From Sulfuricurvum sp. (GTDB taxonomy: Bacteria; Campylobacterota; Campylobacteria; Campylobacterales; Sulfurimonadaceae), in contig NZ_JALNYS010000014.1 of the NCBI RefSeq assembly GCF_023229695.1, positions 25,307-89,306 of the forward strand: 64,000 nt of DNA, read 5' to 3'. A model generated the notes under the pieces. The model was given only the letters and a program-made list of their open reading frames with translations, ran no database searches and was not told the DNA's origin. A program made the translations under genes and the position numbers. This document shows positions 8,587 through 16,618 of the stretch, piece after piece. Numbering within the stretch: position 1 is the first letter of the stretch; each line of letters begins with the position of its first letter.

Positions 8587-9801
8587 TCATATTTTGTTTT
8601 TATCGATCTCTATTCCGCCGCATTCAAGGGTATTGACCAGATCGGAAGTGTAGAGTTTGTCAAAATTGGCGAGCATGATTTTTCTGAGGTACTCTTTTTC
8701 CGCCTGTTCCGCCCGCATCAAGCTCCCCGCAAAGATCCCTTTTTTCTCCAGAACCAGCGAAGTGATGTCGCTGTCCATGTGGATGTGATGCATTAGCTCT
8801 TTGATATTGGTTTCAAAAATGGACCCCAGGAGGGAAAACATTCCGGCCAAATAGGCTTTTTCCTTATTTCTAGGGGATGCTTCGGCTTCCATCCTTTCGG
8901 CCCTTTTAATCGCAAGTTCAAGCAGGGTTTTCGACGCCGGATTTCGTGAAAGTTCCGAGTACAGATAAACCAAAAGCCAACGGAGAAGTTTTTGTCTCCC
9001 CATCAGGTTGATCACTTGGGTCAGCGATTCGACTTTGATATTGAGCTTTTCGGAGTTATTGAAAAACTGGATGAGTTTGAACGAGAGATCGGCCTGTTTT
9101 TTTAAAAAGAGTTCAAGCTGTTCATTGGCAGTATTGTCCTCTTTGATAATCTTGATGAGTTGAAGAATGACAAACTGAGCGGCCTCTTTCGGCCCGACGA
9201 TCTCGATCACTTCAGGCCGGTCGAGATAGTATCCCTGAAACCAGTGAAACCCGAGTTCCTGACACCGCTTATAATCTTCATTCGTTTCGATATTCTGGGC
9301 TAAGAGCCGGATACGGGTCCCTTTGAATTTTTTCACCACTTTTTCGAGATTCTCAGGGAGGGAGAGGGCAATATCCATCTTGATAATGTCGATAAAATTA
9401 AACAGCCGTCTGAATTTATGGAGCATCTGAGCACTGGAATCAAAACGCTCCAGTGAGAGCATGAACCCCCTTTTTTTATACTGGATGATTTTATTGATGA
9501 TGTTGTCATCGAGTTTGATGTTCTCGTGGATATTGAGGACAAACCGATCCTTGTCAAGGACATCGAGAATCCCTTTGGTGATGGTCGATTCATCGATGTT
9601 TACAAAACCGAGACTGTTTCTCCCCAGCAGCCTGTCAAGCTCCGGACTGGTGATGGAACTCATGATCAGCTGCGATGTCCCTTTGACACTGTCAATCAGC
9701 CCGGTCTCTTTGTCATAACCGTCCTTAAATAGGAGCTCATAGGCAAAAACTTCGTTTTTTTGGTTAAAAATTTTTTGTTTTGAGAGGCGTATAATATTCA
9801 T
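8587..9801 (-). CDS. EAL-HDOD signalling protein (YuxH-like)
   Basis: The 404-residue protein begins with a short EAL-like domain (residues 1 to ~200), in which the usual EAL is replaced by YELLFKDG, and later FVNIDESTI, RLLAQNIET and HWFQGYYLDRP match EAL-fold strands. The C-terminal half is an HDOD domain. The metal-ligand set of active phosphodiesterases is incomplete, so it probably binds c-di-GMP or acts as a scaffold and does not hydrolyse it. I use the ATG at 9801, not the upstream TTG, because AAGGA lies 7 nt before it. Such proteins are common in Campylobacterota and link c-di-GMP to motility (CdgR/YuxH-like); the role here is inferred. Confidence 0.88.
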   Translation of the reverse strand: MNIIRLSKQKIFNQKNEVFAYELLFKDGYDKETGLIDSVKGTSQLIMSSITSPELDRLLGRNSLGFVNIDESTITKGILDVLDKDRFVLNIHENIKLDDNIINKIIQYKKRGFMLSLERFDSSAQMLHKFRRLFNFIDIIKMDIALSLPENLEKVVKKFKGTRIRLLAQNIETNEDYKRCQELGFHWFQGYYLDRPEVIEIVGPKEAAQFVILQLIKIIKEDNTANEQLELFLKKQADLSFKLIQFFNNSEKLNIKVESLTQVINLMGRQKLLRWLLVYLYSELSRNPASKTLLELAIKRAERMEAEASPRNKEKAYLAGMFSLLGSIFETNIKELMHHIHMDSDITSLVLEKKGIFAGSLMRAEQAEKEYLRKIMLANFDKLYTSDLVNTLECGGIEIDKNKI

Positions 9802-9842
9802 CGTCAATTCCTTAGGCAGTTTGCGTGTGTGGGGAAATAAAC

Positions 9843-10562
9843 TTATACCCCGAAAATCTTCTTCGCCCGCTCTAAATCTTCCACCGTATCGATCCCAAAC
9901 CCGCTACTCGCTACTTTGACCATCGAGATTTTTTTGCCGTGATAGAGGGCGCGGAGCTGTTCGAGTTTTTCGATGTCTTCCAGCGGTGCTTCGCCGAGGG
10001 CGCAGAAATCGTGGAGCGATTTTTTGGTAAAGCCATAAATCCCGATATGGCCGAAATAGTTCGCCTCTCCGCTGCGGTTGAACGGGATAGGAGAGCGGGA
10101 GAAATAGATCGCGTTGTGATCTGCATCGGTGATGACCTTGACGAGGTTCGGATCTTGCGCCGATTCGGTATTGATTGCGTTGTAACAGCTTCCCATGATG
10201 AACGGAGCATTTTGTGCTTTGAGGGCGTTGAGACGTTCGATCAGGAGTTCGAGTACTTCCGTTTCGATAAACGGCTCATCGGCTTGGACGTTGATGATCA
10301 GCTCATCATCGGGGATGTCGAGGATTTGGGCGCATTCGTTGATCCGGTCGGTTCCGCTTTTGTGGGTAGTAGAGGTGAGACGCGCTTCGACACCGTGAGC
10401 GGCGCAGATGTCGAGGATTTTTTCATCGTCACACGCGACGACGACACGGTCGATGGAGGCGACCCGTTTGGCAGTACGGATCACCATCGGCAAACCGCCG
10501 ATATCGGCGAGCACTTTTTCAGGAAAGCGGGTGGAGGCGAGACGGGCAGGGATGATAATCAT
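9843..10562 (-). CDS. kdsB: 3-deoxy-manno-octulosonate cytidylyltransferase
   Basis: The 239-residue enzyme activates Kdo with CTP to give CMP-Kdo for lipid A-core assembly. The N-terminal nucleotide-binding motif IIIPARLASTRFPEK and the later INVQADEPFI and NYFGHIGIYGF segments are diagnostic, and the length is normal for the family. It shows the genome encodes Kdo-type lipopolysaccharide. It stands alone on the minus strand, followed by the EAL-HDOD gene after a 41-bp gap. A perfect inverted repeat lies 20-40 bp upstream of the start and overlaps its probable -10. Confidence 0.97.
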   Translation of the reverse strand: MIIIPARLASTRFPEKVLADIGGLPMVIRTAKRVASIDRVVVACDDEKILDICAAHGVEARLTSTTHKSGTDRINECAQILDIPDDELIINVQADEPFIETEVLELLIERLNALKAQNAPFIMGSCYNAINTESAQDPNLVKVITDADHNAIYFSRSPIPFNRSGEANYFGHIGIYGFTKKSLHDFCALGEAPLEDIEKLEQLRALYHGKKISMVKVASSGFGIDTVEDLERAKKIFGV

Positions 10563-10582
10563 AGTTAAACCTGATATGAAGT

Positions 10583-10604
10583 GATATAATTGTTGAATTA
10601 TATC
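10583..10604 (-). promoter_or_regulatory. Perfect inverted repeat over the kdsB promoter
   Basis: GATATAATT-gttg-AATTATATC is a 9+9 bp perfect palindrome whose minus-strand arm contains TATAAT, a suitable -10 for kdsB 20 bp downstream. It could be an operator or simply a symmetric AT-rich promoter. Confidence 0.4.
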
Positions 10605-10713
10605 CCAAAGGGTGAGAGATTGGGTGGTCTGGAGTTATAGAGACAGTTTTATCAGGCTTTTCCAAATGGTCACACACTGTGTGATGAGCTCGCTGATTGC
10701 TTCGTAGGGTTAT

Positions 10714-10740
10714 AATTCTCTCCACATTGTAGAGAGAATT
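10714..10740 (-). terminator. Hairpin downstream of the 94-aa hypothetical gene
   Basis: AATTCTCTC/GAGAGAATT form a perfect 9-bp stem with a 9-nt loop, 25 bp past the stop of the minus-strand gene at 10765. It marks the left edge of the AT-rich defence island and probably ends its leftward transcript. It lacks a long T tail. Confidence 0.45.
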
Positions 10741-10764
10741 GAATTGAAGCGGCAGAAAATTAGG

Positions 10765-11049
10765 TTAATAATTTTTCCAATTATTTTGAATCCATTGTTT
10801 CACATTGATTTGGCTTCTCATATCAGATGGCAAATGATTTCGAATCATTTTTTCCATTTTTTCAGCAGAGGATTTTTGTTTCCAATCCCACATTTTTGCT
10901 AATTTATTGATTAAGTATAAAACTTCATAGCCTTCATGTCTATTGAATAATGTACTATCCGGCTCACCTGTCACTTTTGGGTTATCCCCAGATACAGCAG
11001 TCCAACTGTAATCTTTATAGATTAAATCGCTTTTTGAGATTAAACTCAT
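10765..11049 (-). CDS. Hypothetical protein (94 aa), edge of the defence island
   Basis: The start at 11049 is preferred over the longer frame because AGGAAG lies just upstream (GGAAGTAAAAATG). The product starts MSLISKSDLIYKDYSW and is a small soluble protein rich in Trp, Lys and Asn (KMWDWKQKS, IQNNWKNY). It is AT-rich, like the AbiL-type genes to its right but divergent from them. I do not recognise the family. A regulator or accessory role in the island is possible but unsupported. Confidence 0.55.
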   Translation of the reverse strand: MSLISKSDLIYKDYSWTAVSGDNPKVTGEPDSTLFNRHEGYEVLYLINKLAKMWDWKQKSSAEKMEKMIRNHLPSDMRSQINVKQWIQNNWKNY

Positions 11050-11097
11050 TTTTACTTCCTTTTTAGTTGAATAAAATGAGCAATTTAGTAACATCAA

Positions 11098-11414
11098 TGT
11101 GACAGGTGAAAACAGGAGTCTACTGAATCATAAAAAATTTAGTGCTTATCTGCTATAGTCATTATCACATTAACTAGCGCGTTAATTGCTCAATACAAGA
11201 GTATCTCTATTGGCGTAGAGTTACTCAATCTCATTTACTGCAATCACAAATCATAATCGCAATAATTCCTCTGTTACTTAGTTATGCTGTAACATTAGCA
11301 TAAGTATAGCATATTTTAGCGGAATTGTAAATAATAAATCTTATTTTTGTAAAATTTATGCAAAAATGTAATTTATTATGATATTATTTCTGACAATATA
11401 CGGAGGTGGGAGAT
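11098..11414. promoter_or_regulatory. Inverted-repeat-rich intergenic region before the RloAB genes
   Basis: This 300-bp AT-rich gap has no gene. It has three successive inverted repeats: ATTAAC/GTTAAT at 11169-11186, GAGTATCTCT/AGAGTTACTC at 11199-11226 (one mismatch) and TTATGCT/AGCATAA at 11282-11303. The last is followed by AT-rich promoter-like sequence and, at 11402-11406, the GGAGG of the ATPase gene. They could be operators or a structured leader. Confidence 0.4.
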
Positions 11415-12689
11415 ATGTTAGTAGAATTTAAAGTTAATAATTTTCGTTCTATCAAAGATACTGCAACATTTAGTATGCTTACTTCCTCGAAAGATGAGGA
11501 AAATTATTTTCCAGTTAGAGATTATAACTTGTTAAGAAGTTCGATCGTGTACGGTGCAAATGCAAGTGGAAAGAGTAATCTACTTAGAGCAATGGCTTTT
11601 ATGGGAAGATTAGTATTAAATCGCTATAAGATTATGCAATCTACCGATCTATTACCACATGATCCTTATCGATTGTCTATAGAGACAGAAAATGAGTCAA
11701 GTACATTTGAAATTGTTTTTTTTATCGATGAAATCAAATATAGATATGGATTTGAAACAGACAGTGAAGTTGTTTACAGTGAATGGCTTTTTGCTGATGA
11801 AAAAGGTAAAGAAGCAAAACTCTTTTTCAGAGACTCAGAAGAGTCAAGTTATGTCAATCCTAATAAGTTTAAAGAGGGGTATGACTTTTTCAATAAAAAA
11901 GATGAAAAAATAAAAATTGCAAAAAATCAGCTTTTCATCTGGAAATGTGACCAATCAGATGGAGAAATTTCTAAGGCGATTCTCGGATGGTTCAATCAAT
12001 TTAATATGATTGATGGGATGGATCACAATGGATATATCAATTTTACAATGAAAAAAATGGAAGATGAAGTATTTAGAAAAAAGATAATTGATCTTGTTAA
12101 AACAGCTGACATTGGCATTGATGATATTCAAATTGATGAAGAAGAAATGTCGGTAGATGTTATTAATGGGCTTCCATTTACGGATGCGTTTAAAACGGAA
12201 CTTTTTAATAAAGGAGCTATGAAATCTATTTCACTTAATACAATCCATCAAAAATTTGATCAAGATGGTGAAGTAGTTGGCAATGTTGTTTTTGAGCTAA
12301 ATGAAGATGAATCAAAAGGTACAAAAAAGTTTTTTGCAATGTCGGCACCAATTTTGGATACATTGCAGCATGGAAAAATTTTAATTATTGATGAGTTAGA
12401 TGCAAGTTTGCATCCTATCTTGACTCAGCATCTTATTAAACTTTTTCATGATGAGAAGATTAATAAAGAAAAAGCGCAACTCATTTTTGCGACGCATGAT
12501 ACTAACCTTTTAAAGCCTGAACTTTTTAGAAGAGATCAAATTTGGCTTACAGAAAAAGATCAATATGGCGCAACAAATATCTATTCGTTGGCACAATTTA
12601 AAAATGTGAGAAAACAAGAAGATTTTGAAAAACAGTATATTCAAGGTAAGTATGGAGCCATCCCTTATCTTGGTAAATTTGAGTTTTAG
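11415..12689 (+). CDS. RloA/AbiLi-like AAA ATPase
   Basis: This 424-residue ATPase has the N-terminal SMC-like strand LVEFKVNNFRSIKD, Walker A at residues 47-54 (GANASGKS), Walker B ILIIDELDASLHP and H-loop ATHDTNL. This is the AAA_15-type ATPase named RloA in restriction-linked islands and AbiLi in lactococcal abortive infection. The next gene, 8 bp downstream, is the RloB-type partner. I start at the ATG because CGGAGG is spaced correctly for it; the upstream GTG lies within that ribosome site. A phage-triggered abortive role is inferred from the pair. Confidence 0.87.
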   Translation: MLVEFKVNNFRSIKDTATFSMLTSSKDEENYFPVRDYNLLRSSIVYGANASGKSNLLRAMAFMGRLVLNRYKIMQSTDLLPHDPYRLSIETENESSTFEIVFFIDEIKYRYGFETDSEVVYSEWLFADEKGKEAKLFFRDSEESSYVNPNKFKEGYDFFNKKDEKIKIAKNQLFIWKCDQSDGEISKAILGWFNQFNMIDGMDHNGYINFTMKKMEDEVFRKKIIDLVKTADIGIDDIQIDEEEMSVDVINGLPFTDAFKTELFNKGAMKSISLNTIHQKFDQDGEVVGNVVFELNEDESKGTKKFFAMSAPILDTLQHGKILIIDELDASLHPILTQHLIKLFHDEKINKEKAQLIFATHDTNLLKPELFRRDQIWLTEKDQYGATNIYSLAQFKNVRKQEDFEKQYIQGKYGAIPYLGKFEF

Positions 12690-12697
12690 GAAGCATC

Positions 12698-13450
12698 ATG
12701 GCACGGAGAAGTGGTGGGGATAAACTTTTTCAAAAAAATAAAGAAAAAGCCAAAGTAGACTTCAAAAGAGCTACTAATGATAGACACACAGTTAATGATG
12801 TAATTATTGCGTGTGAAGATAGTGTCTCTTCTCCTGCTTACTTTATGATGATAATAGAAGAACTTATTAAAGCGAAAAAAATCACACAAGACTCTATCGT
12901 TATCGTGCCGCACGATGGTGCAACACATCCAACAGGAGTTTTGGAAAATCTCAAAAGTTACAAAAATCAATATGGGAAAACTTACAAAGAATTTGATCAT
13001 AAATGGATAGTGATTGATAGGGATGTTGAAAAAGTTAATGCTGGAGGACATACAGCACAAGATTTCAATAATGCTATTGAAAATGCAAAAAATAGAAGAA
13101 AAGATTTAAATGTTGATGTGGCTTATGCCAATGATGCCTTTGAACTTTGGTATCTTTTGCATTTTGAATATAGAACGACAGCTATAATTAGAGATAAAAT
13201 AGTGCAGCAAGTTGTAAAAAAACTCAAAGAGGTTGAGCCCCATAAATTTTCTAATTTAAATAAAGATAATATTAAGCAAGCAAATTATGCAAAATTGATA
13301 TTTGAAACTCTTCAGAATAGCCAATTTACAGCAATAAATAACGCTAATAGATTACTAAATAGTTATGGTGAAAATCATAATCCAGAAAATGACAATCCCT
13401 CTACAACGATACATCGATTAGTTATACTACTGAAGGAAATAGCTAATTAA
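12698..13450 (+). CDS. RloB/AbiLii-like TOPRIM protein
   Basis: The 250-residue product shows the RloB pattern: a basic N terminus, an acidic residue in IIACEDS (Glu40), a DRD motif after a beta strand (KWIVIDRD, Asp107/Asp109) and the hallmark NDAFELWYLLHF (residues 145-156). The fold is TOPRIM-like, so a nuclease effector held by the ATPase is the likely model. AGGA precedes the ATG, and the gene is in tandem with RloA. It forms the second ATPase/TOPRIM defence pair in the window, unrelated in sequence to the one at 51-1662. Confidence 0.87.
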   Translation: MARRSGGDKLFQKNKEKAKVDFKRATNDRHTVNDVIIACEDSVSSPAYFMMIIEELIKAKKITQDSIVIVPHDGATHPTGVLENLKSYKNQYGKTYKEFDHKWIVIDRDVEKVNAGGHTAQDFNNAIENAKNRRKDLNVDVAYANDAFELWYLLHFEYRTTAIIRDKIVQQVVKKLKEVEPHKFSNLNKDNIKQANYAKLIFETLQNSQFTAINNANRLLNSYGENHNPENDNPSTTIHRLVILLKEIAN

Positions 13451-13480
13451 AAAACCCGTAAAATTTAGGCAAAGATATTT

Positions 13481-13768
13481 ATGAATAAAAGTTTGATACT
13501 CAATTTTTTGAAACAAAATAAAGAGATGATAGAAACCAAATATCAGGTCAAGCAAATCGGGCTTTTTGGCAGTTATGTCAAAGGGTTGGAAACCGATGAG
13601 AGCGATATTGATATTTTGGTCGATATGCCCTCAAGTTTTGATAACTATTATGATCTCAAAGAGTTTTTAGAGGCAAATTTACAAAAAAAAGTAGATTTAG
13701 GATTGATCGGGACGGTACGAGAACATTTGAAAGAGAAGATTTTTAGTGAGGTGGAATATGTCCGATAG
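13481..13768 (+). CDS. mntA: MntA-like nucleotidyltransferase antitoxin
   Basis: This 95-residue minimal nucleotidyltransferase has the GSYVKG motif (residues 30-35) and catalytic SDIDIL (Asp42, Asp44). In the HEPN/MNT systems MntA neutralises its partner by adding AMP to a tyrosine of the HEPN toxin. It begins 30 bp after RloB and overlaps the HepT gene by 11 nt, the standard antitoxin-toxin order. The family is firm; the partner chemistry is known from homologues and not shown here. Confidence 0.9.
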   Translation: MNKSLILNFLKQNKEMIETKYQVKQIGLFGSYVKGLETDESDIDILVDMPSSFDNYYDLKEFLEANLQKKVDLGLIGTVREHLKEKIFSEVEYVR

Positions 13769-14192
13769 AGATCATTCGTTCTATGTTGTCGATATTTTTA
13801 TCGCTATGAATAAAATAGAGAGATATACCCATAAGTTTGAAAATGCGCAAGATTTTCTCGATAGCGAATTGGAATGGGACGGTGCTATCCGAGAGTTGGA
13901 GATAATCGGTGAAGCGACAAATTATCTCCTAAAAGCCAATCTGATTGATCCGACCTACAGACGAATCGTCGATTTTAGAAATCAAATTATCCATGGGTAT
14001 TTCGGTATAGATGAAAATATCGTTTTCGATGTAATAAAAAATAAACTACCCCTCTATTATGACGATCTTTTAGAACTCTCCAAACTGCAAAATATAGATA
14101 TTTTAGAAGCAATTAATGCATCAAGAAAAGAAAATTTCGGCAATAAAAATGTACTCAATTTTTTAAATCAGTTAGTTTTGGAAATAGAATGA
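13758..14192 (+). CDS. hepT: HepT-like HEPN ribonuclease toxin (DUF86)
   Basis: This 144-residue helical protein has the HEPN RX4HXY motif at Arg74-His79-Tyr81 (RNQIIHGY). Arg and His form the RNase site and Tyr is the residue modified by MntA in characterised pairs. I start at the second ATG because GAGGTGG lies 9 nt upstream. It follows MntA with overlap and ends in an ATGA overlap with a short Fic remnant, so the cluster from RloA to DUF1016 may be one transcript. It acts on cytoplasmic RNA, possibly tRNA. Confidence 0.9.
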   Translation: MSDRDHSFYVVDIFIAMNKIERYTHKFENAQDFLDSELEWDGAIRELEIIGEATNYLLKANLIDPTYRRIVDFRNQIIHGYFGIDENIVFDVIKNKLPLYYDDLLELSKLQNIDILEAINASRKENFGNKNVLNFLNQLVLEIE

Positions 14193-14302
14193 CCTCAAGT
14201 GCTCTCAAAACTCTACCCCCCCCAAAAGAGATAGAAACCACTAAAATCCTCAAAAAATCGATAAGTGCGATTCTCATCAACTTTGATAGGAAATATATTT
14301 AA
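14189..14302 (+). pseudogene. Fic protein N-terminal remnant, copy 1 (37 aa)
   Basis: The frame starts in an ATGA overlap with hepT and reads TLPPPKEIETTKILKKSIS, like the start of Fic proteins of the LP..K.IETK.ILK type, then diverges (AILINFDRKYI) and stops. Its TAA overlaps the ATG of the DUF1016 gene (TAATG). It is a truncated gene now possibly acting as a coupling peptide. The fragment at 15350 is similar and breaks off at the same residue. Confidence 0.5.
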
Positions 14303-15333
14303 TGAAACCAATGATCAATGAAACACAATTGTTAGATGATTTAAAAACGATTATTTTAGAATCGAAGAATCGAGTTATACAAAGCGCAAATAGTATTTTA
14401 ACGACGATGTATTGGGAAATCGGTCATAAAATCAATCAAGAAACTTTAAAAAACAGTCGTGCTGAATATGGAAAGTCAATTGTCGTAACACTGTCACGAC
14501 AATTAAAACAAGAGTTTGGTAATGGATTTGAAGAGAAAAATTTGAGAAGAATGATGCAATTCGCGACATTTTTTGAAAAAGAGAAAGTCGTATCGCTGAT
14601 GCGAGAATTATCTTGGAGTCATTTTTTAGTTGTTCTGCCTATCAAAGATGAAACTCAAAGAGATTTTTATCTTCAAATATGTAAAAATGAAAAATGGAGC
14701 GTAAGAACGTTTCGAGATAGAGTGAATTCGATGCTTTATGAGCGAACGGCCCTATCAAAAAAACCGGATGAGTTGATCAAATACGAATTAGAAGAGCTGC
14801 AAAAAGGGACAATAAAAGATAGTTTAGTTCTTAAAGATCCTTATTTGCTCGATTTTTTAGATTTGAAAGATAGATTTTTAGAAAAAGATCTCGAAGATGC
14901 TATTTTACGACAACTGGAAGAATTTTTACTAGAACTTGGAAATGGATTTTCGTTTATAGCACGACAAAAAAGAATCCAGTTGGATGGAGATGATTATTAT
15001 ATTGATCTCCTTTTTTACAATAGAAAACTCAAAAAACTCATAGCAATAGATTTGAAAATCGGGGAATTTAAACCCGAGTATAAAGGACAAATGGAACTTT
15101 ATCTAAGATGGCTTGATAAATATGAAAAGCAAGACGATGAACAAAGCCCGATAGGGATTATCCTCTGTACGGGTAAAAAAGATGAACAGATAGAACTTCT
15201 GGAAGTGGAAAAAAGCGGTATTCATGTAGCTGAATATTTGACGGTTTTGCCACCAAAAGAGGTACTTCAAAATAAATTGCATCAAGCCATAGAATATGCG
15301 AAATTAAAGCATTTGGAAGATAGTAATGGATAA
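14302..15333 (+). CDS. DUF1016 (YhcG-type) PD-(D/E)XK nuclease
   Basis: The 343-residue protein has the DUF1016 N-terminal helical/winged part (TTMYWEIGHKINQ, FGNGFEEKNLRRMMQFA) and a C-terminal nuclease domain. Catalytic residues are visible as Asp235 (YYIDLLFY) and Asp250-x-Lys252 (IAIDLKIGEF). The family is frequent in restriction and defence islands and in phage-linked loci, with DNA cleavage as the likely activity. It overlaps the Fic remnant upstream by TAATG. GATAGGAAA lies 10 nt before the start as a weak ribosome site. Confidence 0.88.
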   Translation: MKPMINETQLLDDLKTIILESKNRVIQSANSILTTMYWEIGHKINQETLKNSRAEYGKSIVVTLSRQLKQEFGNGFEEKNLRRMMQFATFFEKEKVVSLMRELSWSHFLVVLPIKDETQRDFYLQICKNEKWSVRTFRDRVNSMLYERTALSKKPDELIKYELEELQKGTIKDSLVLKDPYLLDFLDLKDRFLEKDLEDAILRQLEEFLLELGNGFSFIARQKRIQLDGDDYYIDLLFYNRKLKKLIAIDLKIGEFKPEYKGQMELYLRWLDKYEKQDDEQSPIGIILCTGKKDEQIELLEVEKSGIHVAEYLTVLPPKEVLQNKLHQAIEYAKLKHLEDSNG

Positions 15334-15349
15334 GTTAGTGGAAAATAAA

Positions 15350-15454
15350 ATGACCCCATTCACACTTAAAACTCTACCCGTTCAAAAAGAGATAGAAACC
15401 ACCAGGATCCTCAAGAACTCGATCAGTGCGAACCCTTCGACAGGCTCAGGGTGA
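15350..15454 (+). pseudogene. Fic protein N-terminal remnant, copy 2, cut by a repeat
   Basis: The frame reads TLKTLPVQKEIETTRILKN then SISAN and runs into the string CCCTTCGACAGGCTCAGGG, which introduces a stop. It resembles copy 1 at roughly three-quarters of bases over 80 bp but is not identical, so the two are old paralogues and not a recent duplication. Both end at the same SISA residue. Confidence 0.5.
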
Positions 15455-15460
15455 ACGGGA
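15433..15460. repeat. Widespread short intergenic repeat
   Basis: The string CCCTTCGACAGGCTCAGGG followed by TGAACGGG is, from general knowledge, a dispersed repeat in many bacterial genomes. Here it lies inside the Fic remnant. Its ends CCCT/AGGG can pair. Confidence 0.5.
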
Positions 15461-15463
15461 AAA

Positions 15464-15496
15464 ATATACCGATAAAAGTGAAAAATTTCGGTATAT
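15464..15496 (+). terminator. Hairpin closing the defence island
   Basis: ATATACCGA/TCGGTATAT form a perfect 9-bp stem around a 15-nt loop, followed by CTTC. It lies between the island and the methyltransferase gene and may terminate the former or regulate the latter. Confidence 0.35.
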
Positions 15497-15554
15497 CTTC
15501 AAAATATGTCGAAAAACAGCAAAATTTACACATTACACAAAAAGGTATCTAAAT

Positions 15555-16253
15555 ATGCTCCTTTATCAGCCCGATGGCGGCTATTGTTACAACAGTGATT
15601 CGATATTGCTGTACGGATTCATTTCCCGTTTTGCCCCGCGTGGGAAGGTACTCGATGTCGGTGCGGGGAGTGGAATCGTGGGATTGCTGGTAGGGCGGGA
15701 TTTTCCGGAGATCACCTTGGAGTCCGTTGAAAAACAGCCTTTGTATATGGAGTTTGCCCGTCGAAATGCGGCGATCAACCGTATCGGCTATACGCTCCAT
15801 GAGGGGGATTTTTTGGAACTCGGAAATCATGGGAGTTATGACTGGATCGTATCGAATCCTCCGTTTTACCATGAAAATGTGTCGCGCTCTCTTAATCCTA
15901 TCCTCCATCAGGCACGCTACAACGTCCATTTGCCGATTGAGCCGTTTATCACTAAAATCTCCAAACTTCTCAAATCCAACGGCGAAGCGGCGATCTGTTA
16001 CGATGCGCGTCAATTTGTACTGTTGTGCGGTGCGTGTGAACGTACAGGATTAAGAGTCGTTGATGTACAATTCGTCCATTCGAAAGAGGATCGTCCCAGC
16101 ACATTGGTGATGCTCCATCTGAAAAAAAACAGCAAAGCAATGCTGAATGTTCTCCCTCCGTTGATCACATTTTCGGAGGAGAGTTATACCCCTGCGGTGC
16201 AGGCGATTTACGATAAAGCAAAGGTACACAGTATCAAATGTCCGAGTATATGA
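15555..16253 (+). CDS. tRNA1(Val) A37 N6-methyltransferase-like (TrmN6 family)
   Basis: The 232-residue class I methyltransferase has the SAM-binding DVGAGSG at residues 34-40 and the N6-adenine motif NPPFY at 101-105. This combination with an N-terminal MLLYQPDGGYCYNSDSILL (substrate motif) is typical of TrmN6/YfiC, which modifies A37 of tRNA-Val1. The open frame begins upstream, but the earlier codons come from the dispersed repeat, so I start at ATG 15555. It overlaps the YkgJ gene by 16 nt, beginning a string of tightly packed genes to the MCP. Confidence 0.85.
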   Translation: MLLYQPDGGYCYNSDSILLYGFISRFAPRGKVLDVGAGSGIVGLLVGRDFPEITLESVEKQPLYMEFARRNAAINRIGYTLHEGDFLELGNHGSYDWIVSNPPFYHENVSRSLNPILHQARYNVHLPIEPFITKISKLLKSNGEAAICYDARQFVLLCGACERTGLRVVDVQFVHSKEDRPSTLVMLHLKKNSKAMLNVLPPLITFSEESYTPAVQAIYDKAKVHSIKCPSI

Positions 16254-16618
16254 CACGAGAAGGATTCAGCTACGCATTTGACCCCTCCGCCTGCGCCAAA
16301 TGCGGGGGGAATTGCTGTACGGGGGAGAGCGGCAATATTTTTGTCTCTGTGACCGAAATCGAGACTATCGCAAAGCTGCTGGAGATGGAGGAGGGGGAGT
16401 TTCGCCGTACCTATCTTCGCAAAGAGGGTTACCGTTTTTCGATTAAAGAACGCCAGGTAAACGGGTCGTATGATTGTATATTTTTTAATCGTTCACTAAA
16501 TGGGTGTAGTATTTACGAAGCAAGACCGTTGCAGTGCCGGACGTTCCCTTTTTGGGACTATTTTCGCCACCGCATCGATGAGCTCAAAGCTGAGTGTCCG
16601 GGGATAATTCATGAATAA
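16238..16618 (+). CDS. YkgJ family cysteine-cluster protein
   Basis: This 126-residue protein has the cysteine pattern CxxCxxxCC near the N terminus (CAKCGGNCC) and YDCIFF, NGCSIY and PLQCRTFPFW later. The family binds zinc or an iron-sulfur cluster, and its function is unknown, though it is often next to translation or envelope genes. It overlaps both neighbours, so it is in one operon with the methyltransferase and the TPR protein. Confidence 0.88.
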   Translation: MSEYMTREGFSYAFDPSACAKCGGNCCTGESGNIFVSVTEIETIAKLLEMEEGEFRRTYLRKEGYRFSIKERQVNGSYDCIFFNRSLNGCSIYEARPLQCRTFPFWDYFRHRIDELKAECPGIIHE

